From NCBI GenBank assembly GCA_963921825.1, contig OY997592.1:57308336-57372335 (forward strand): a stretch of DNA of 64,000 nucleotides, written 5' to 3'. The notes under the pieces are model-generated. The model made no database searches, was not told where the DNA came from, and saw only the letters and a list, made by a program, of their open reading frames with translations. Made by a program: the position numbers and the translations under genes. The stretch comes from Erodium maritimum. Taxonomy: Eukaryota > Streptophyta > Magnoliopsida > Geraniales > Geraniaceae. Positions 25,101 through 36,207 of the stretch are shown here, in pieces. Position 1 is the stretch's first letter. Each line of letters begins with the position of its first letter.

Positions 25101-26773
25101 TCAAATCATCAATGAGTTTAGATTATAGTTCTGCAAGTCTGCTATTCTATACTTCACTTCAGTAATGTTTAGTTGTTGCATGCAGTGGTAATGCAAAGGA
25201 AGAACAAGGGGCTATTGTTTGCCGAGTTGCACAGTCTTTTTTACGTTTTGGTTCATACCAGCTACATTCTTCTAGAGGAGGGGAAGACCTTGACATTGTT
25301 CGTACTTTGGCTGATTATGCTATCAGACATCACTTCCCTCACATTGAGAACATGAGTAGAACCGAGACATTATCTTTCAGTACTGGTGATGAAGATCATT
25401 CAGTTGTGGATTTAACTTCAAACAAATATGCAGGTACATTTCAAAATTGGTAGGAATTTAGTGTTTGTGGGGCAGATGAAATCTCTGGTTTATATTCAGG
25501 TTTGCATGGTAAACAAAGATTCTATTTGGACTGATGAATTTTTTGGTCCAAAATTGCAAGCTCCATTAAATGTAGCTTTAAATCTGATTAAGCACTCATG
25601 AACATTTTCTTTTTCTCGAGTACTATCACTGCTGCTTACTTCCGTTGGTATATGTGGATGCTATAATTGACATTTACCAGATGGAAACTCTCATTCATGG
25701 AGTATTACTTATTTTCTTTCTGACTGTTCTTCTGATGCATCATATCAGCTTGGGCAGTGGAGGTTGCGGAGCGTACTGCTTCACTGATTGCAGGTTGGCA
25801 AGGGGTTGGTTTTACCCATGGTGTGCTGAACACTGACAACATGAGCATATTAGGCCTTACAATCGACTATGGTCCTTTCGGATTTCTTGATGCTTTTGAT
25901 CCAAGTTTCACCCCCAACACCACTGATCTTCCAGGGAGAAGGTACTGCTTTGCGAATCAGCCTGACATTGGCTTATGGAATATTATGCAGTTCACATCAA
26001 GTCTAGTGGCTGCCCAGTTAATCAACGATAAAGAGGCTGACTACGCCATGGAAAGGTAGTTTTGGTTTTCTAACTTTCTCTTAACAACAAAGTATTTGCT
26101 GTTTGAAATCAATCATAATCAGGGTGTTTTGCAGATATGGAACAAAATTTATGGATGATTATCAAGCTATCATGACTAAGAAACTAGGCCTTCCAAAGTA
26201 CAACAAACAGCTGATTGGCAAACTCCTGAATAACATGGCTGTTGATAAAGTTGATTATACAAATTTCTTTCGGTTGCTTTCCAATTTGAAAGCTGATTCC
26301 AACATACCAGAAGATGAATTGTTGATTCCACTGAAAGCTGCTCTTTTAGATATTGGTCAGGAACGCAAGGTGGCATGGATCAGCTGGGTGAAATCTTACC
26401 TTGAGGAGGTATTCTAATTAAAAAACTTGTTTTATTTGTGTAACTTGGCACTTCTCACTCAAGATGCATTGAAACTCTTCTCTGACTCTGTATATGCTTT
26501 GTTATGCTCCTGGTGCAGTTGGGTACTAGTGACATATCAGACGAGGAGAGAAAAGGGTCAATGAATTCCGTGAACCCAAAATATATTCTGAGGAACTATC
26601 TATGCCAGACTGCCATTGATGCGGCTGAGCTGGGAGACTTTGGAGAGGTTCGAAGGCTGCTTAAGCTAATGGAACGCCCGTATGACGAGCAACCGGGGAT
26701 GGAGAAATATGCTCGTTTACCACCAGCCTGGGCTTATAGGCCTGGTGTGTGCATGCTTTCTTGCTCTTCATGA
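22171..26773 (+). CDS. SELO: SELO (selenoprotein O / YdiU, UPF0061) family protein AMPylase, complete
   Basis: Eight exons with GT-AG introns: 22171-22539, 23285-23394, 24223-24279, 24378-24677, 25186-25433, 25749-26055, 26135-26408, 26519-26773. The joined CDS is 1920 nt (639 aa), all phases consistent. SELO proteins have a kinase fold that transfers AMP from ATP to Ser/Thr/Tyr of targets and act in redox defence in mitochondria or plastids. Residues 1 to about 65 are Ser/Pro/Arg-rich with few acidic residues, a transit peptide; the Met at 22357 may mark the mature start. Diagnostic motifs: YGGHQFG (186-192), [28 protein letters not shown] (385-392) and DYGP (401-404). The C-terminus MLSCSS has Cys at the third-last position, where animal SELO carries selenocysteine. 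Length is normal and no lesion was seen. The gene is flanked by AT-rich DNA and a LINE remnant at 27 kb. Function is inferred from the family. Confidence 0.93.
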
Positions 26774-27029
26774 GTAAAATTGATGAATGGTGGTTGTCTA
26801 TAGTTATTGAACCAGTATTTTACTTCTCTACTACAATAATGTGTAGAGTCCTGTATACTCTTGTTTCATTATGCGTTAAGATAGAGAGCGAGAAGCGAAA
26901 ATAGGACATAGTTTGTAAACGACTAAATTCTTTGTTCTTGGAAAGACTTGTCGCATAGTGCATCCATATGCTATTATATGCATTAAAATATTCTTCATCA
27001 TCCCTGTAAAAGTACATTCATGCCCTTTT

Positions 27030-29230
27030 TTTTAGAATAAAAAGTATTTCATTAAATAGGAAATAGAGTCGTTACAATGGTCGTTACCTTTGAAGAGGTA
27101 GTGATCTAAAAACCTTCAGAATCGAACCGATGTAATAAGAAACGGTTATAGCAAGCATAACTAATACAAGAAATGTAACTAAAACAGGAATTGAAACCAA
27201 AACTTGAACAAAAATAAAATCCGAGCACTGTCAACTATTAAGAACCGCTCAAAGTAGAGCCTAAACGCTGCTTGGTCCTTGTTTTTCAAGGACTCGTTTT
27301 GTCAAATAAGCTACCGAATTTCTTTTTTTGATCAACATTTTTTTGATTTAAAACCCAACAGTTTAAAAGTGAAACCGAAGGACAAGAGCGGACCCTCATT
27401 ACTGACATTTACAAACAGGAGCACTGATCATGTGGACACAACATCAAACCAAAGGATTCCCAACAAGGGGGAAAACACAAACAGAAATAGGTCTCAAAAC
27501 TAGATACATACAATCAGCAAACATAAACCCAACAAGGGGTAAACCTAAACAATCACGAACAACCAAAAACTAACAGGTCTAATACCTAAATTTAACAAAC
27601 ATGAAGTTCCAAGTGAAGCACCTCAAACGATCTTCCTCTCCCGACAATAGCACCTCAAGAACCGTCTTATAACCAAAGCCCAAGCCAAATTGTAAGGAAC
27701 TTGGTGAGTTAAATGACCACCGACATGCCGACAACCAACACCAAATCCGACAAAGATAGGTCAGTAATTAAAAACTACTGAAAACTCTAAATCCTTATAA
27801 CCGAGCCCGACAGTCTTCAAACACAGGCCCAAAGACCAAATGAACTCGCCGGAGGCCAACACCTAAATACCGACGAGCCCCTACTCACATAGTAGGGTAA
27901 CTGACAAGACTGAGCAGAAAACAATTGCAAGGACAAGTCCGTGACTCACGAATTATAGTAGTTTATGGGCATACTCAAATACAACACGTCAAACCAGAAA
28001 AGCCAAAAGGGGTTACCGCGAGAGCTCGAATCAGCACCAAACCCAACCACAAAACCGTGTAGAGCTCCGGCGACACGAGCATGAACATGTCGGAGAAAGG
28101 TGGCTAGCAGGAGACCGACCAGAAACGTCCGGTCACCGCGAAACGACCTCCTTCCACAAGGCTGTCGGGGGACGAACTTGAACCTGACAGCCTGATTAGA
28201 GTGGTGGCTAGGGATGGCAAAATGCCCCATTCCCCACGGGGATCCCCGTCCCCGCCCCGCGCGGGACGGATTTGGGACAGAGATTTTTTAAACGGGACGG
28301 GATACGGGGAATTAAATGGGGATTTTGACGGGGACGGGGCGGGGACGGGGTAAGCAGTCTCCATCCCGCGGGGAACCCCGCCCCGCACTATTAGTTTTAA
28401 AATAAAATTTTAATAATATACACACAACACATTTGTTTTTGTTTTTTTGTTAAAGATTTGACTTCTATGCATGTAAAAAACTTTGATGGACACACAATTC
28501 TTGTTTTTACATTTGATATTTTCTTATTTATATTTTATATCTAAAATATAGAAAAATTAGTTGGAATATGTCAAATAGTGATTGTTGCTTATTTCACCAA
28601 TTTGAATATGTTATTTGTTTACAGATTTCACAGAATCCCATGATGAATGAAGTTGCTTCAAGTTCAACGTGCTGATTCTATTTATATCATTATGAAGTCA
28701 AGTTGGGAACTTTAAATTATGTTATAAGATATTTTGTTAAGACACTTTTTTATTATGGGTAACCTATTATGAGACATGGATGTCATCATCATGATGTTTA
28801 TTTTATATGTATGTTGTTTTAAATTATGGGTTGACTACGCTTTTTATTTAAAATTATGGATTGAGAGTTGTCATTTAAAATGTGCATTTTTCAGGTAATG
28901 AGGATGGGGTAGGAACGAAGTAGGGAATAAAATCCTCCGCGGGACGAGAAATAAGACGGGGAATAAAATCCCCGTTCCCCGCCCCATCCCCACGGGGTCC
29001 CAGCGGGACGGGGTCAACGCGGGTAGCGGGAACGCGGGACGGGGATGGGGACTGGGGTCCCCGCCCCATCCCCGCCCCATTGCCATCCCTAGTGGTGGCT
29101 CATCCCAAAGGCTCCTCCTGGAGTAGGTCCCTGGAACCGAACATGACCTCATCAGTAACAACGGGAGACATACCAGATTAAGAGATTTCTCTCGATAAAT
29201 GTTTCTGAATCGTTGAGTAAAATCCCTGAA
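27030..29230 (-). mobile_element. Decayed LINE fragment on the minus strand, split by a hAT element
   Basis: The minus strand ends at 27030-27060 with a LINE tail (ATTTAATGAAATACTTTTTA and a nine-A run). The coding-like minus frame 28200-27946 (FVPRQPCGRRSFRGDRTFLV and onward) is interrupted exactly at the hAT insertion 28209-29091; 29100-29230 probably continues it upstream. No family domain was recognised. 27060-27940 holds only short frames. Confidence 0.45.
28209..29091. mobile_element. Non-autonomous hAT element
   Basis: An 883-bp unit with terminal inverted repeats TAGGGATGGCAA and TTGCCATCCCTA and a perfect 8-bp target-site duplication GTGGTGGC at 28201-28208 and 29092-29099, the signature of the hAT superfamily. 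Both subterminal zones (28225-28385 and 28915-29080) are dominated by runs of CCCCGCCCC/GGGACGGGG-like sequence, and the middle (28390-28900) is AT-rich and noncoding. No transposase is present, so it depends on a related element in trans. It inserted into an older LINE fragment. Confidence 0.93.
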
Positions 29231-29449
29231 TCGCCACTCTTTATACATAACCTTGCAAATAAAAACAAACAAAATAAATTAAGCCAAAACAAAATAAATA
29301 ACTAAGTTTAAAGTTCCTACCACCGTTGACTCATCCTTCTATGTTTCCCCTAATTAATAAAAATGAATTCGTCGTTCGTTATGCTAATTGTTTTGTTGTT
29401 GATATTTTCCTCAAGTTGTTATCTTCTCCCTCTCACCACGCCCATTCAT

Positions 29450-31526
29450 CTCTATTGAAAACCTCTGTTCTGCAACCATATCTCTCTATCTACAATTTCA
29501 TCTTCAGGCATTTGACTCTCTCTACACTGAAATTGCCAATTTCTCGCCATCAGATCCGTTTCGCAGTCTCAGTGAAGGTGAGTTCTTACAAAAAAAAAGT
29601 GATGTATAAATAGGACTTTTTGCACTTCTCCCTTCATTATTTTGAGTATTTTTTTGATGTTGTTTACATTTACAGTATTTATTATTGGATTTAGTTTAGG
29701 CATATAATTTGATTTTTGTTGTTTGTTATGCTTGAAACTCATTCTGCAACTGCTTCCATGACATCAACTTCATTTTTGTTCCCCAAACTGAAAAAAAAAA
29801 CTCATATGAATCATATGAGATAATCCCTTTTTCTTTGCTTTTTTTTTGCGCGAAACACAAATCCCTTTCCCCCTTTTTTTCTTCTTCTGCGCGATTAACT
29901 TCGAAGGCAGGCAGCCACCACTCTCTTCGCCGGCATCAAGTCTTCTTCATCAGGATTCACTACAACTCAATTACTCAAGTTAAGTTCCTAATTCTCATTG
30001 CTTGTTGATTTTTCTTGAATTGGAATTCAGACCTGAAATTTACAAACCTAAATTAGGTTGATGGTAACAAGAGAAGGTTAAGTGTTTGTCATGAGTAGCT
30101 GGTTCCTGTTTCTTTTTCCCTTGGCATCTGTTTAGGAGGACGAGTGATGTAGTTTTTGGGGCTGTTTTTTTTGGTGTTTTAGTGTTGAGTTGTTATTTTG
30201 TTGTGTTTGTTGCTGATTGAATTTGTAGTCATTGTGTGTGGATGCTGAATTTTTAGGGCTCATGATTTGTAAGAGTTTACACTGCCTTGGAAGAATGAAT
30301 AGGAATTCCAGATAGTATTCAACATGTACCCAATCCATGTACCCAATCCTTTCCCTATTTTATGTTTTGGACCAATTTGATATCTATTGGTTAAGGTCCC
30401 CAAAAAACTAACATAAACAATTTTCAATTTCCACTAATCCATTAAAGTCATGAACATTCATATTAATGTGTTCTAATATGAATTTTTAAGCGGTTTCAAG
30501 AAATGAGTAAGAGGAGAATGAAATTATCTTTCGATTAGATTTTGATATTTAAATTTCAATGTAATTCCAAATGTAGTAGCGGGGTGCAGGCTTTTGGAAG
30601 AAGTAAAGTGGTTTTTATTCTTGGTGTTTGTTTGTTCTTATTTTTGTTGGTTTGAGAAGGTTGACGTAGTTGATCCTTTTTTTTTGTTGTATCGCTTTTC
30701 ACCCCTTTTTTCCATCTTGGAAGAGGGGTATCATCAATAAATTCATCGCCTCTAAAAAAATAGTCATAGTTTTTTTATATTAATTATCGATGGCTACCCC
30801 TAAAAAAAATTCCTGGTTCCGCCCCTGCATATGATAGTAACTGGATTGGTCAGTTTCTTGGGATCACTGTGCTTTTGTTCCACAGAATCTGTCACTGGCT
30901 CATTTGTTGTAGTTTTATTTTCAATTGAATCCAATAGCATGATTTATGTCTACTTTTCTTAATGTAGTACTTGAATCTTCTTTATATCTATCATCTCTGT
31001 TGTTGAAGCTGCTATATGAGTACTAGAGCAATACACTTTAGCAAGCTTACTTTTTATTTTTTATGATATGTCCCCTCAACCTGTGTTTTTCCTGATGATT
31101 GTTGCTGTGCTCGGACTTTTGAGTTTGTGAAGCTTTTAATGGTAAACCAAAGCCAGTATCGTATTTCAAGATCCTCCCATCTTCAACGTGAGCTTCAATT
31201 GTTATTCTTATAACATTGCCTCTGTTTAGTATACCCCTAGAAATCCAGCCTTAACCGCCCACAAGCGGAGTCCCTACCACTGTCGTCCGGCCACACAACA
31301 TAAACGTGGTTCTGGTTTGTTGTTTTGTGCCTACACTAGCTCAATTGCCCAATTTGTTCACTTGTGCATCAAAGCATTAGGCTTAACTTCTCCTGTTCAG
31401 AATGTAGGTGTTAGAAATTTGCACAAAGAGCATTTTTGATTCATGTAGTTGATTTTATGCATAACATAATGATCCCAAAAACCATGTGACAGACCAAATT
31501 TAACTGTGTCCTACTCGTATCTGCAG
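29450..31526 (+). other. Probable 5' UTR exon(s) and leader intron of the LIP2 gene
   Basis: A CT-rich stretch at about 29430-29577 ends at a good donor (GTGAAG|GTGAGT). A second donor-like site lies near 29988. The acceptor is TATCTGCAG at 31518-31526, three bases before the LIP2 ATG. The sequence between is T-rich and noncoding. Parts of this leader are repeated at 34.5-35.06 kb (separate entry). Exon limits are predictions. Confidence 0.5.
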
Positions 31527-31529
31527 GAA

Positions 31530-32210
31530 ATGAGAGCTAATCGAGTTCTTGAAGTTTTGAAACTGGGTACTGTGAACTACTTGGACGCGCTTAAGCTACA
31601 GGAGAAGCTGCTTGCTGCTAGAAAAGCTCGTGAGATTCCCGACACTCTATTGTCCCTGCAGCACCCTCCGACATATACACTTGGCAAGCGACGCACTGAT
31701 CATAACCTACTAATCCCCGAGCCCGATCTGAAAAAGATCGGGGCTGAACTACACTACACACAAAGAGGAGGGGACATCACATTCCATGGCCCGCGTCAAG
31801 CCATCCTGTATCCCATCATTTCTCTCCGGGATATTGGAATAGGTGCTCGGAGTTATGTGGAGAAACTTGAGCTAACTATGATCGAATTAGCATCTCTGTA
31901 TGGTGTGGAGGCCCGTGCAGGAGGAAAGTGTGAGACCGGGGTTTGGGTTGGAGAAAGAAAGATCGGTGCTATCGGGGTAAGGATTTCGAGTGGAGTAACC
32001 TCTCATGGGTTGGCGTTTAATGTGGATCCAGATCTGAAATATTTCGAGCATATCGTGCCGTGTGGGATAGCTGACAAGGATGTCACATCACTGAGGAGGG
32101 AGGCGAATGTGGAGCTTCCTGCGGAAGAAGTAGTCCATGGACAGTTGATTTCCTGCTTCGGGAGACAGCTTGGTTACACTACCCTTGTTTGGAAGGATGA
32201 TATCAGATAA
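31530..32210 (+). CDS. LIP2: Lipoyl(octanoyl) transferase LIP2, mitochondrial type
   Basis: Single coding exon, 226 aa. The ATG at 31530 follows a splice acceptor at 31526; the frame continues upstream only through intron sequence, so 31530 is the best start. The enzyme moves octanoyl from acyl carrier protein to a lysine of lipoyl-domain proteins such as glycine cleavage H protein; lipoyl synthase (LIP1) then adds sulfur. The LplB/LipB fold is intact. RGGDITFHGPRQ (79-90) is the substrate loop, Lys144 sits in ERKIGAIGVRIS, and Cys178 in VPCGIADKDVTSL is the expected acyl-enzyme cysteine. Bacterial enzymes have HGPGQ; this protein has Arg at position 89. Length fits plant LIP2 (about 235 aa). 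The short N-terminus (MRANRVLEVLKLG) is typical of plant mitochondrial LIP2. The 3' UTR probably reaches about 32390. Confidence 0.93.
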   Translation: MRANRVLEVLKLGTVNYLDALKLQEKLLAARKAREIPDTLLSLQHPPTYTLGKRRTDHNLLIPEPDLKKIGAELHYTQRGGDITFHGPRQAILYPIISLRDIGIGARSYVEKLELTMIELASLYGVEARAGGKCETGVWVGERKIGAIGVRISSGVTSHGLAFNVDPDLKYFEHIVPCGIADKDVTSLRREANVELPAEEVVHGQLISCFGRQLGYTTLVWKDDIR

Positions 32211-33330
32211 TGGAGAGCTGAATGACCTATAACAAATAGATGAATTTGGCTTTGTGACATTGTTTTATGGTCTATTCTTTGAAATACATTTGATGGACTT
32301 GTGTATATTTCTGAGATATTTGATGTACTAAGATTTGGAGAAATCAAATCCATATTTTCCTGCCGTTTTCCAGTCATACACAAATGTTGTTGTTTTTAAC
32401 TTGCTATATGATGGCATAATCTTGAGACTGATCACTCTTTGCAAGTTTGGTTAGTACAGTGATAGCTAATTTGAACAAACGATCGAGCGCTTGGATTTCT
32501 TACTGTTAAGATTTTGATTTGTAGTTGGACAAATTGAGGTCTAGCTTACTGTTTCACATACTGCAAGCTTAAAACATAGCTATGATATGATCAATTAAAC
32601 GAAGAATTGATCAATCTGGAAATGCATCTGGTTTATTTCATCATATTGTGTAGGTGAATATTGGATAAATGACAGATATCATCTTCAAAAATATATTTAT
32701 CTATTAACAAATCTGACTAGTACTACATTATGGTGAGATCCTAAACTTTACATTTCTTCTCTGCTGGCTCGAAGAACCATTGAACTCCACATTCAGTATT
32801 GTTTGAAAAGTAAGAGATGATAGTCACAACTCACAGCCTATCCTTACTTTTCAATTAAGCTGATGAAGAGGATAGTTACTTTTCAAATGAAATAACTGTC
32901 AGCTTTCCTGTATACTTCCTAATTCATTTGGTTGACTCATCTTTCTATCACTATCAATGTATGTTGATCAGCTTCTGTTCAAGAGTTCAAAATCACTACT
33001 TTTTTCTCAAACAATCAAGCACATCAAAGGTTAGTTGAATACAAACTAATAATAAGATCAGAATAATTTAGAATAGAGTTGAAATTATCTCTAGATTTAA
33101 TAAAAAACAAAACATTAAAATCAATCAACTATCGTATCTTTTAACCATTTTAACTAATCTTAATACTCTCCTGCCAATTTTAATATCCTTATCTAAGATC
33201 TAAACATAATGTCTGATTTTTATTAGTCCCTATGATGCACTTAGTTTATATCAATTACATAAAGACTAATTAAGGATATGACTGAGAAAGAACTTACCAT
33301 GTTAAAATTTGTAAGAAAAAACTATATATA
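32211..33330. other. LIP2 3' UTR and AT-rich intergenic DNA
   Basis: The first roughly 180 bp is likely 3' UTR. The rest has no coding frame, no terminal repeat and no RNA gene that I can see. Confidence 0.5.
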
Positions 33331-33334
33331 AGCA

Positions 33335-33950
33335 ATCCACACTACGAGTCTAAGAGCTTTGTTCTTTAGGGTTTCTCCCTTTTTCATAGCCGACACCTCT
33401 TTCATCTCTCGTCACTGTGGTTATACCAATCACCACCACTATTATCGGATCCCTCTCTGTCACCGGCTCCCATTTTCCGTCACACCTTAGCAGCCGACCC
33501 TTGTCTCAGCAACCGACCATGGCTCGCAAGGTGTTGGTGGCTCCTCAGGTGTCTACCCGACCAAAAATAAGGCTTTTGTGCCTGTCCCTTTCTCGAGCAA
33601 TCTCTTGACCGGGGCAGAGATGGGTTCGGTAGTAGAGGTGGTGGTCGGTATGACCATGGTGACGAGAGAAGTAAGGAAGCACCGTTCTTTTTTATCCCGC
33701 ATTAGTTTGATGCATTTCACTTCAGTTTTTCGGTATTGATTTCTTGTTCAATAAAGGATAGGACGAATGGATTTTTATTTTTGTCTAAGATAAAAATTAG
33801 ACTATTTCAATAGGCCCAAGACCCCCGGATAACCTATGGGAGTCCGGAGTCCTTGTATTTCTTTGATTCATAGGGCCATTAACCTTTTTATATGTTTTAA
33901 TTTATATTATTAATACAATTGTTGGTCGCCTATTTAAAAAAAAATAGATA
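33335..33950 (+). mobile_element. LINE-derived element, family B copy 2 (short)
   Basis: The 3' part 33770-33945 repeats the 3' end of the element at 3531-5750 (TTTTTGTCTAAGAT..AAATTAGACTA, then CCAAGACCCCCGGATAACC) and ends in a nine-A run. The 5' part (TTTAGGGTTTCTCCCTTTTT and onward) resembles the 5' end of copy 1, so the centre is deleted. Only a 63-codon frame remains (33417-33608). A possible target-site duplication GATATGACT near 33275 and 33947 does not fit the 5' end well and is left open. Confidence 0.58.
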
Positions 33951-34280
33951 TGACTAAAGAACGAAATGTCACAAATTCCTGCCTTACTTTCGGATTACAA
34001 ATGGGAGTCAATTATTGCACAAGAAAAAAACAAAAATCAAATTTGAGGATTCAGACAAACTAAAATGATAACCCAGGAACTGTCGCCAAATCATAATCAG
34101 TGGGGATATTATATTTAGATTATTGATTAATTATTCAAACACTGTTAGCCACGCTTGTAATAAAAGCCCAATTTATTTTGAAAATCTGCTGGGAAAGGCC
34201 CAATCCGTACATCCTGGTGTAGTGTAATAGAAGCCCAGTTTATTTCGAAAATCTGATGGACCGCTTTCGGTCTGGTTTTA

Positions 34281-34324
34281 GTCCCACATAGCTCAAGCTC
34301 TGCTATGTTCCTTAGTTAATATAT
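34281..34324 (+). promoter_or_regulatory. U6 snRNA promoter: USE and TATA box
   Basis: The Upstream Sequence Element GTCCCACATAG at 34281-34291 matches the plant consensus RTCCCACATCG at 10 of 11 positions. A TATA box TAATATAT lies at 34317-34324, 23 bp before the transcript start. The 25-bp USE-to-TATA spacing is the short spacing that specifies RNA polymerase III in plants. Confidence 0.9.
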
Positions 34325-34346
34325 GCTGAGCTGAAAACATAAGTTC

Positions 34347-34366
34347 GTCCCTTCGGGGACATCCGA

Positions 34367-34398
<32 letters not shown>

Positions 34399-34448
34399 GG
34401 CCCCTGCGCAAGGATGACACGCACAAATCGAGAAATGGTCCAAATTTT
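34347..34448 (+). ncRNA. U6: U6 spliceosomal snRNA
   Basis: A 102-nt sequence nearly identical to plant U6. It has the 5' stem-loop GTCCCTTCGGGGAC, the invariant ACAGAGA box (pairs with the 5' splice site) and AGATTAGCATGGCCCCTGCG (pairs with U4 and U2), then GGATGACACGCACAAATCGA. Position GCA[C]AAATC is C here, where Arabidopsis copies have T; both occur in plant U6 genes as far as I recall. Start was chosen at the G of GTCCC, end in the T run that stops Pol III. An intact promoter and terminator suggest a functional gene. Confidence 0.95.
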
Positions 34449-34451
34449 TTT
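34445..34451 (+). terminator. Pol III terminator of U6
   Basis: Seven T residues directly after the GGTCCAAA end of U6, the standard Pol III stop. Confidence 0.88.
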
Positions 34452-34499
34452 CCCAACCTTTTTCCATCTGCGACCTAGGGTTTCAGCTCCAAATTCTCT

Positions 34500-35490
34500 T
34501 TGGTTTCTTCATGAACTGGAACTGTTCTGCTTCCAGATTTTGTTCCGTATATTTTTTGTTGTTGGTGCAGTTTAGATTTACAGTGTTTTTTGGATTTAAA
34601 CCACTCAATTTTATCCGTGTTGTTTGTTAAGATTGAAACTCGTTTTGTGTAGCTGCTTTTGATGACATCAACTTCATTTTTTTCCCAAAATGGAAAAATC
34701 TAATATGATGGTCACTGCGTTGGTGAGTTTCATGGGATCTCTGTATTTTAAAATTTCTTCCAGTTTTTCCGTTTGTTACCATCATGATTTTCTTAGACAA
34801 ATTGGGGCTCATCTCTTGCATTTTTATTTGTTTTCAATTGAAATCATTAACATCCAGGCAGATATCATGTTCTGAAGGTTTTATTGAAATCCAAATATTT
34901 TCTGTGATTAGTGATTCACAAGCATCAAAAAAGCAAAGTGATGTGCAAACTTGCTACTGTTGTTTTGTTTAACATATGACTATATGATATGATATTCTCT
35001 TACAGGGAAAAAAAAGCTGCAATATGAGTATTTGAGCAATGCACTTTAGCAAGTTTGCTTCTTGGAGTCGGACATTGTGCATTTGGAGGTGGAGATGTGT
35101 GGATATGGAGAGGCTGTTCCGTGCATCCGGGAAGATCTGTCTCTGAGGCCAACTATGAAGAAGGTTATGCTGCTGCTTGAAGGTATGATTCCAACTTTCT
35201 GTTCCCATATAGTTTCTCTTATTGAAATCAGCTTGTTTTGTTTGCTTCAAATGTCCAAATTAGAAGATTATATTTATTTTTCCCAACGATATTAATGTAT
35301 AGTGAAGTTTCAAGTTTCTTAACTTGCAATTTGTATCAAGTTAGGGATTTATCTCTTTCTTACCCGAATAAGAGATCCATTTCCACTCATGGAATATAAT
35401 TTTGGTTAGCAGTTCTAGTGACTACTTAAACAGTTCAATTTAAAGATGTGTTGTTTATTAAGGAGACAATGCTTTTGCCCTTCACATACT
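34500..35490 (+). repeat. Duplicated block: LIP2-leader-like sequence joined to a kinase stub
   Basis: 34560-34680 resembles the LIP2 leader at 29660-29800 (GATGACATCAACTTCATTTT-type segments), and 35015-35055 resembles 31005-31055 (GAGTA-TTGAGCAAT.CACTTTAGCAAG). From about 34930 to 35490 the block is also repeated at 39690-40200 with high similarity, including TTGAAATCAGCTTGTTTTGT and TTATCTCTTTCTTACCCGAA. It therefore joins a LIP2-like leader to a receptor-kinase fragment. The order of events is not resolved. Confidence 0.62.
35068..35185 (+). pseudogene. Receptor-kinase C-terminal fragment
   Basis: The plus frame reads EMCGYGEAVPCIREDLSLRP and TMKKVMLLLEGM. It is a remnant of the last kinase helix region seen intact in the lectin receptor kinase at 40947-45195 (IQEDPSIRPTMKKVMLMLEG), but on the opposite strand. 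About 40 codons, with no kinase core. Confidence 0.72.
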
Positions 35491-36183
35491 TTGACCTTTT
35501 ACCACATGTTCTTGCGTAAACTTTTCCAAAATTTACATAAATAGCAAAATCTGTCTGCGTTCTTATCCTATTTGGAATTCCTTATGTAACATGAATTAAC
35601 AATAATGGGAATATTTGATTTTCTAATGGTTTATTTCCATTGGTTTTTATTTGGGAGAGATGTTATATGGATTTTCTTATCATTATTGCAGAATATTTTG
35701 AGCTCCAATTATTTCCGCAGTTACTTAAATTCTCCACTTACACTTTTAGTTTGTTTAGTATACACATCAATAGTCAATACTAAGTAGACATTAATTTTCA
35801 TCAATGAGGTAAAGCATAGGGACAAGAATCCATAGCCGAATGTAGATTGATTCTTAAACCTGATCTGTATCTGTTTGGAATGGGAGAGTCATGTGTGTGT
35901 TGATTCAAGGTCTGAGGTGAAATGGAGATGTGTTGATTCAAGGTCTCAAAAATAAAATGGAGATGTGAGGATGCTTCAATAAAAAAGGCAGAGAAAAAAT
36001 TCTGGTGGTTTCAATGATGTTATGGTTTCAGTGGTTTTGTGCTTTAGATTTTGTGAGGAGAATGATCTATCTTCATTAATGAATTTTATTATTAATAAAA
36101 AAACTCAATGTTATTAATCAGGAAGGAAAAATGACAGAAAAAATAATTAATGAAAAATAAAAAATTAAAGATTAAGAAATAAT
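35490..36183. other. AT-rich sequence, nothing recognised
   Basis: No coding frame above 60 codons and no clear element ends. A short direct repeat (GTGTTGATTCAAGGTCT) occurs near 35898 and 35932. Confidence 0.5.
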
Positions 36184-36207
36184 GTAAAATAATAAAAAAT
36201 TAAGAAT

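Noticed and set aside
31506-31529. Upstream extension of LIP2 starting from GTG at 31506
   Set aside because: The first codon is GTG, and the extension crosses a polypyrimidine/CAG acceptor at 31526; the ATG at 31530 fits the family start.
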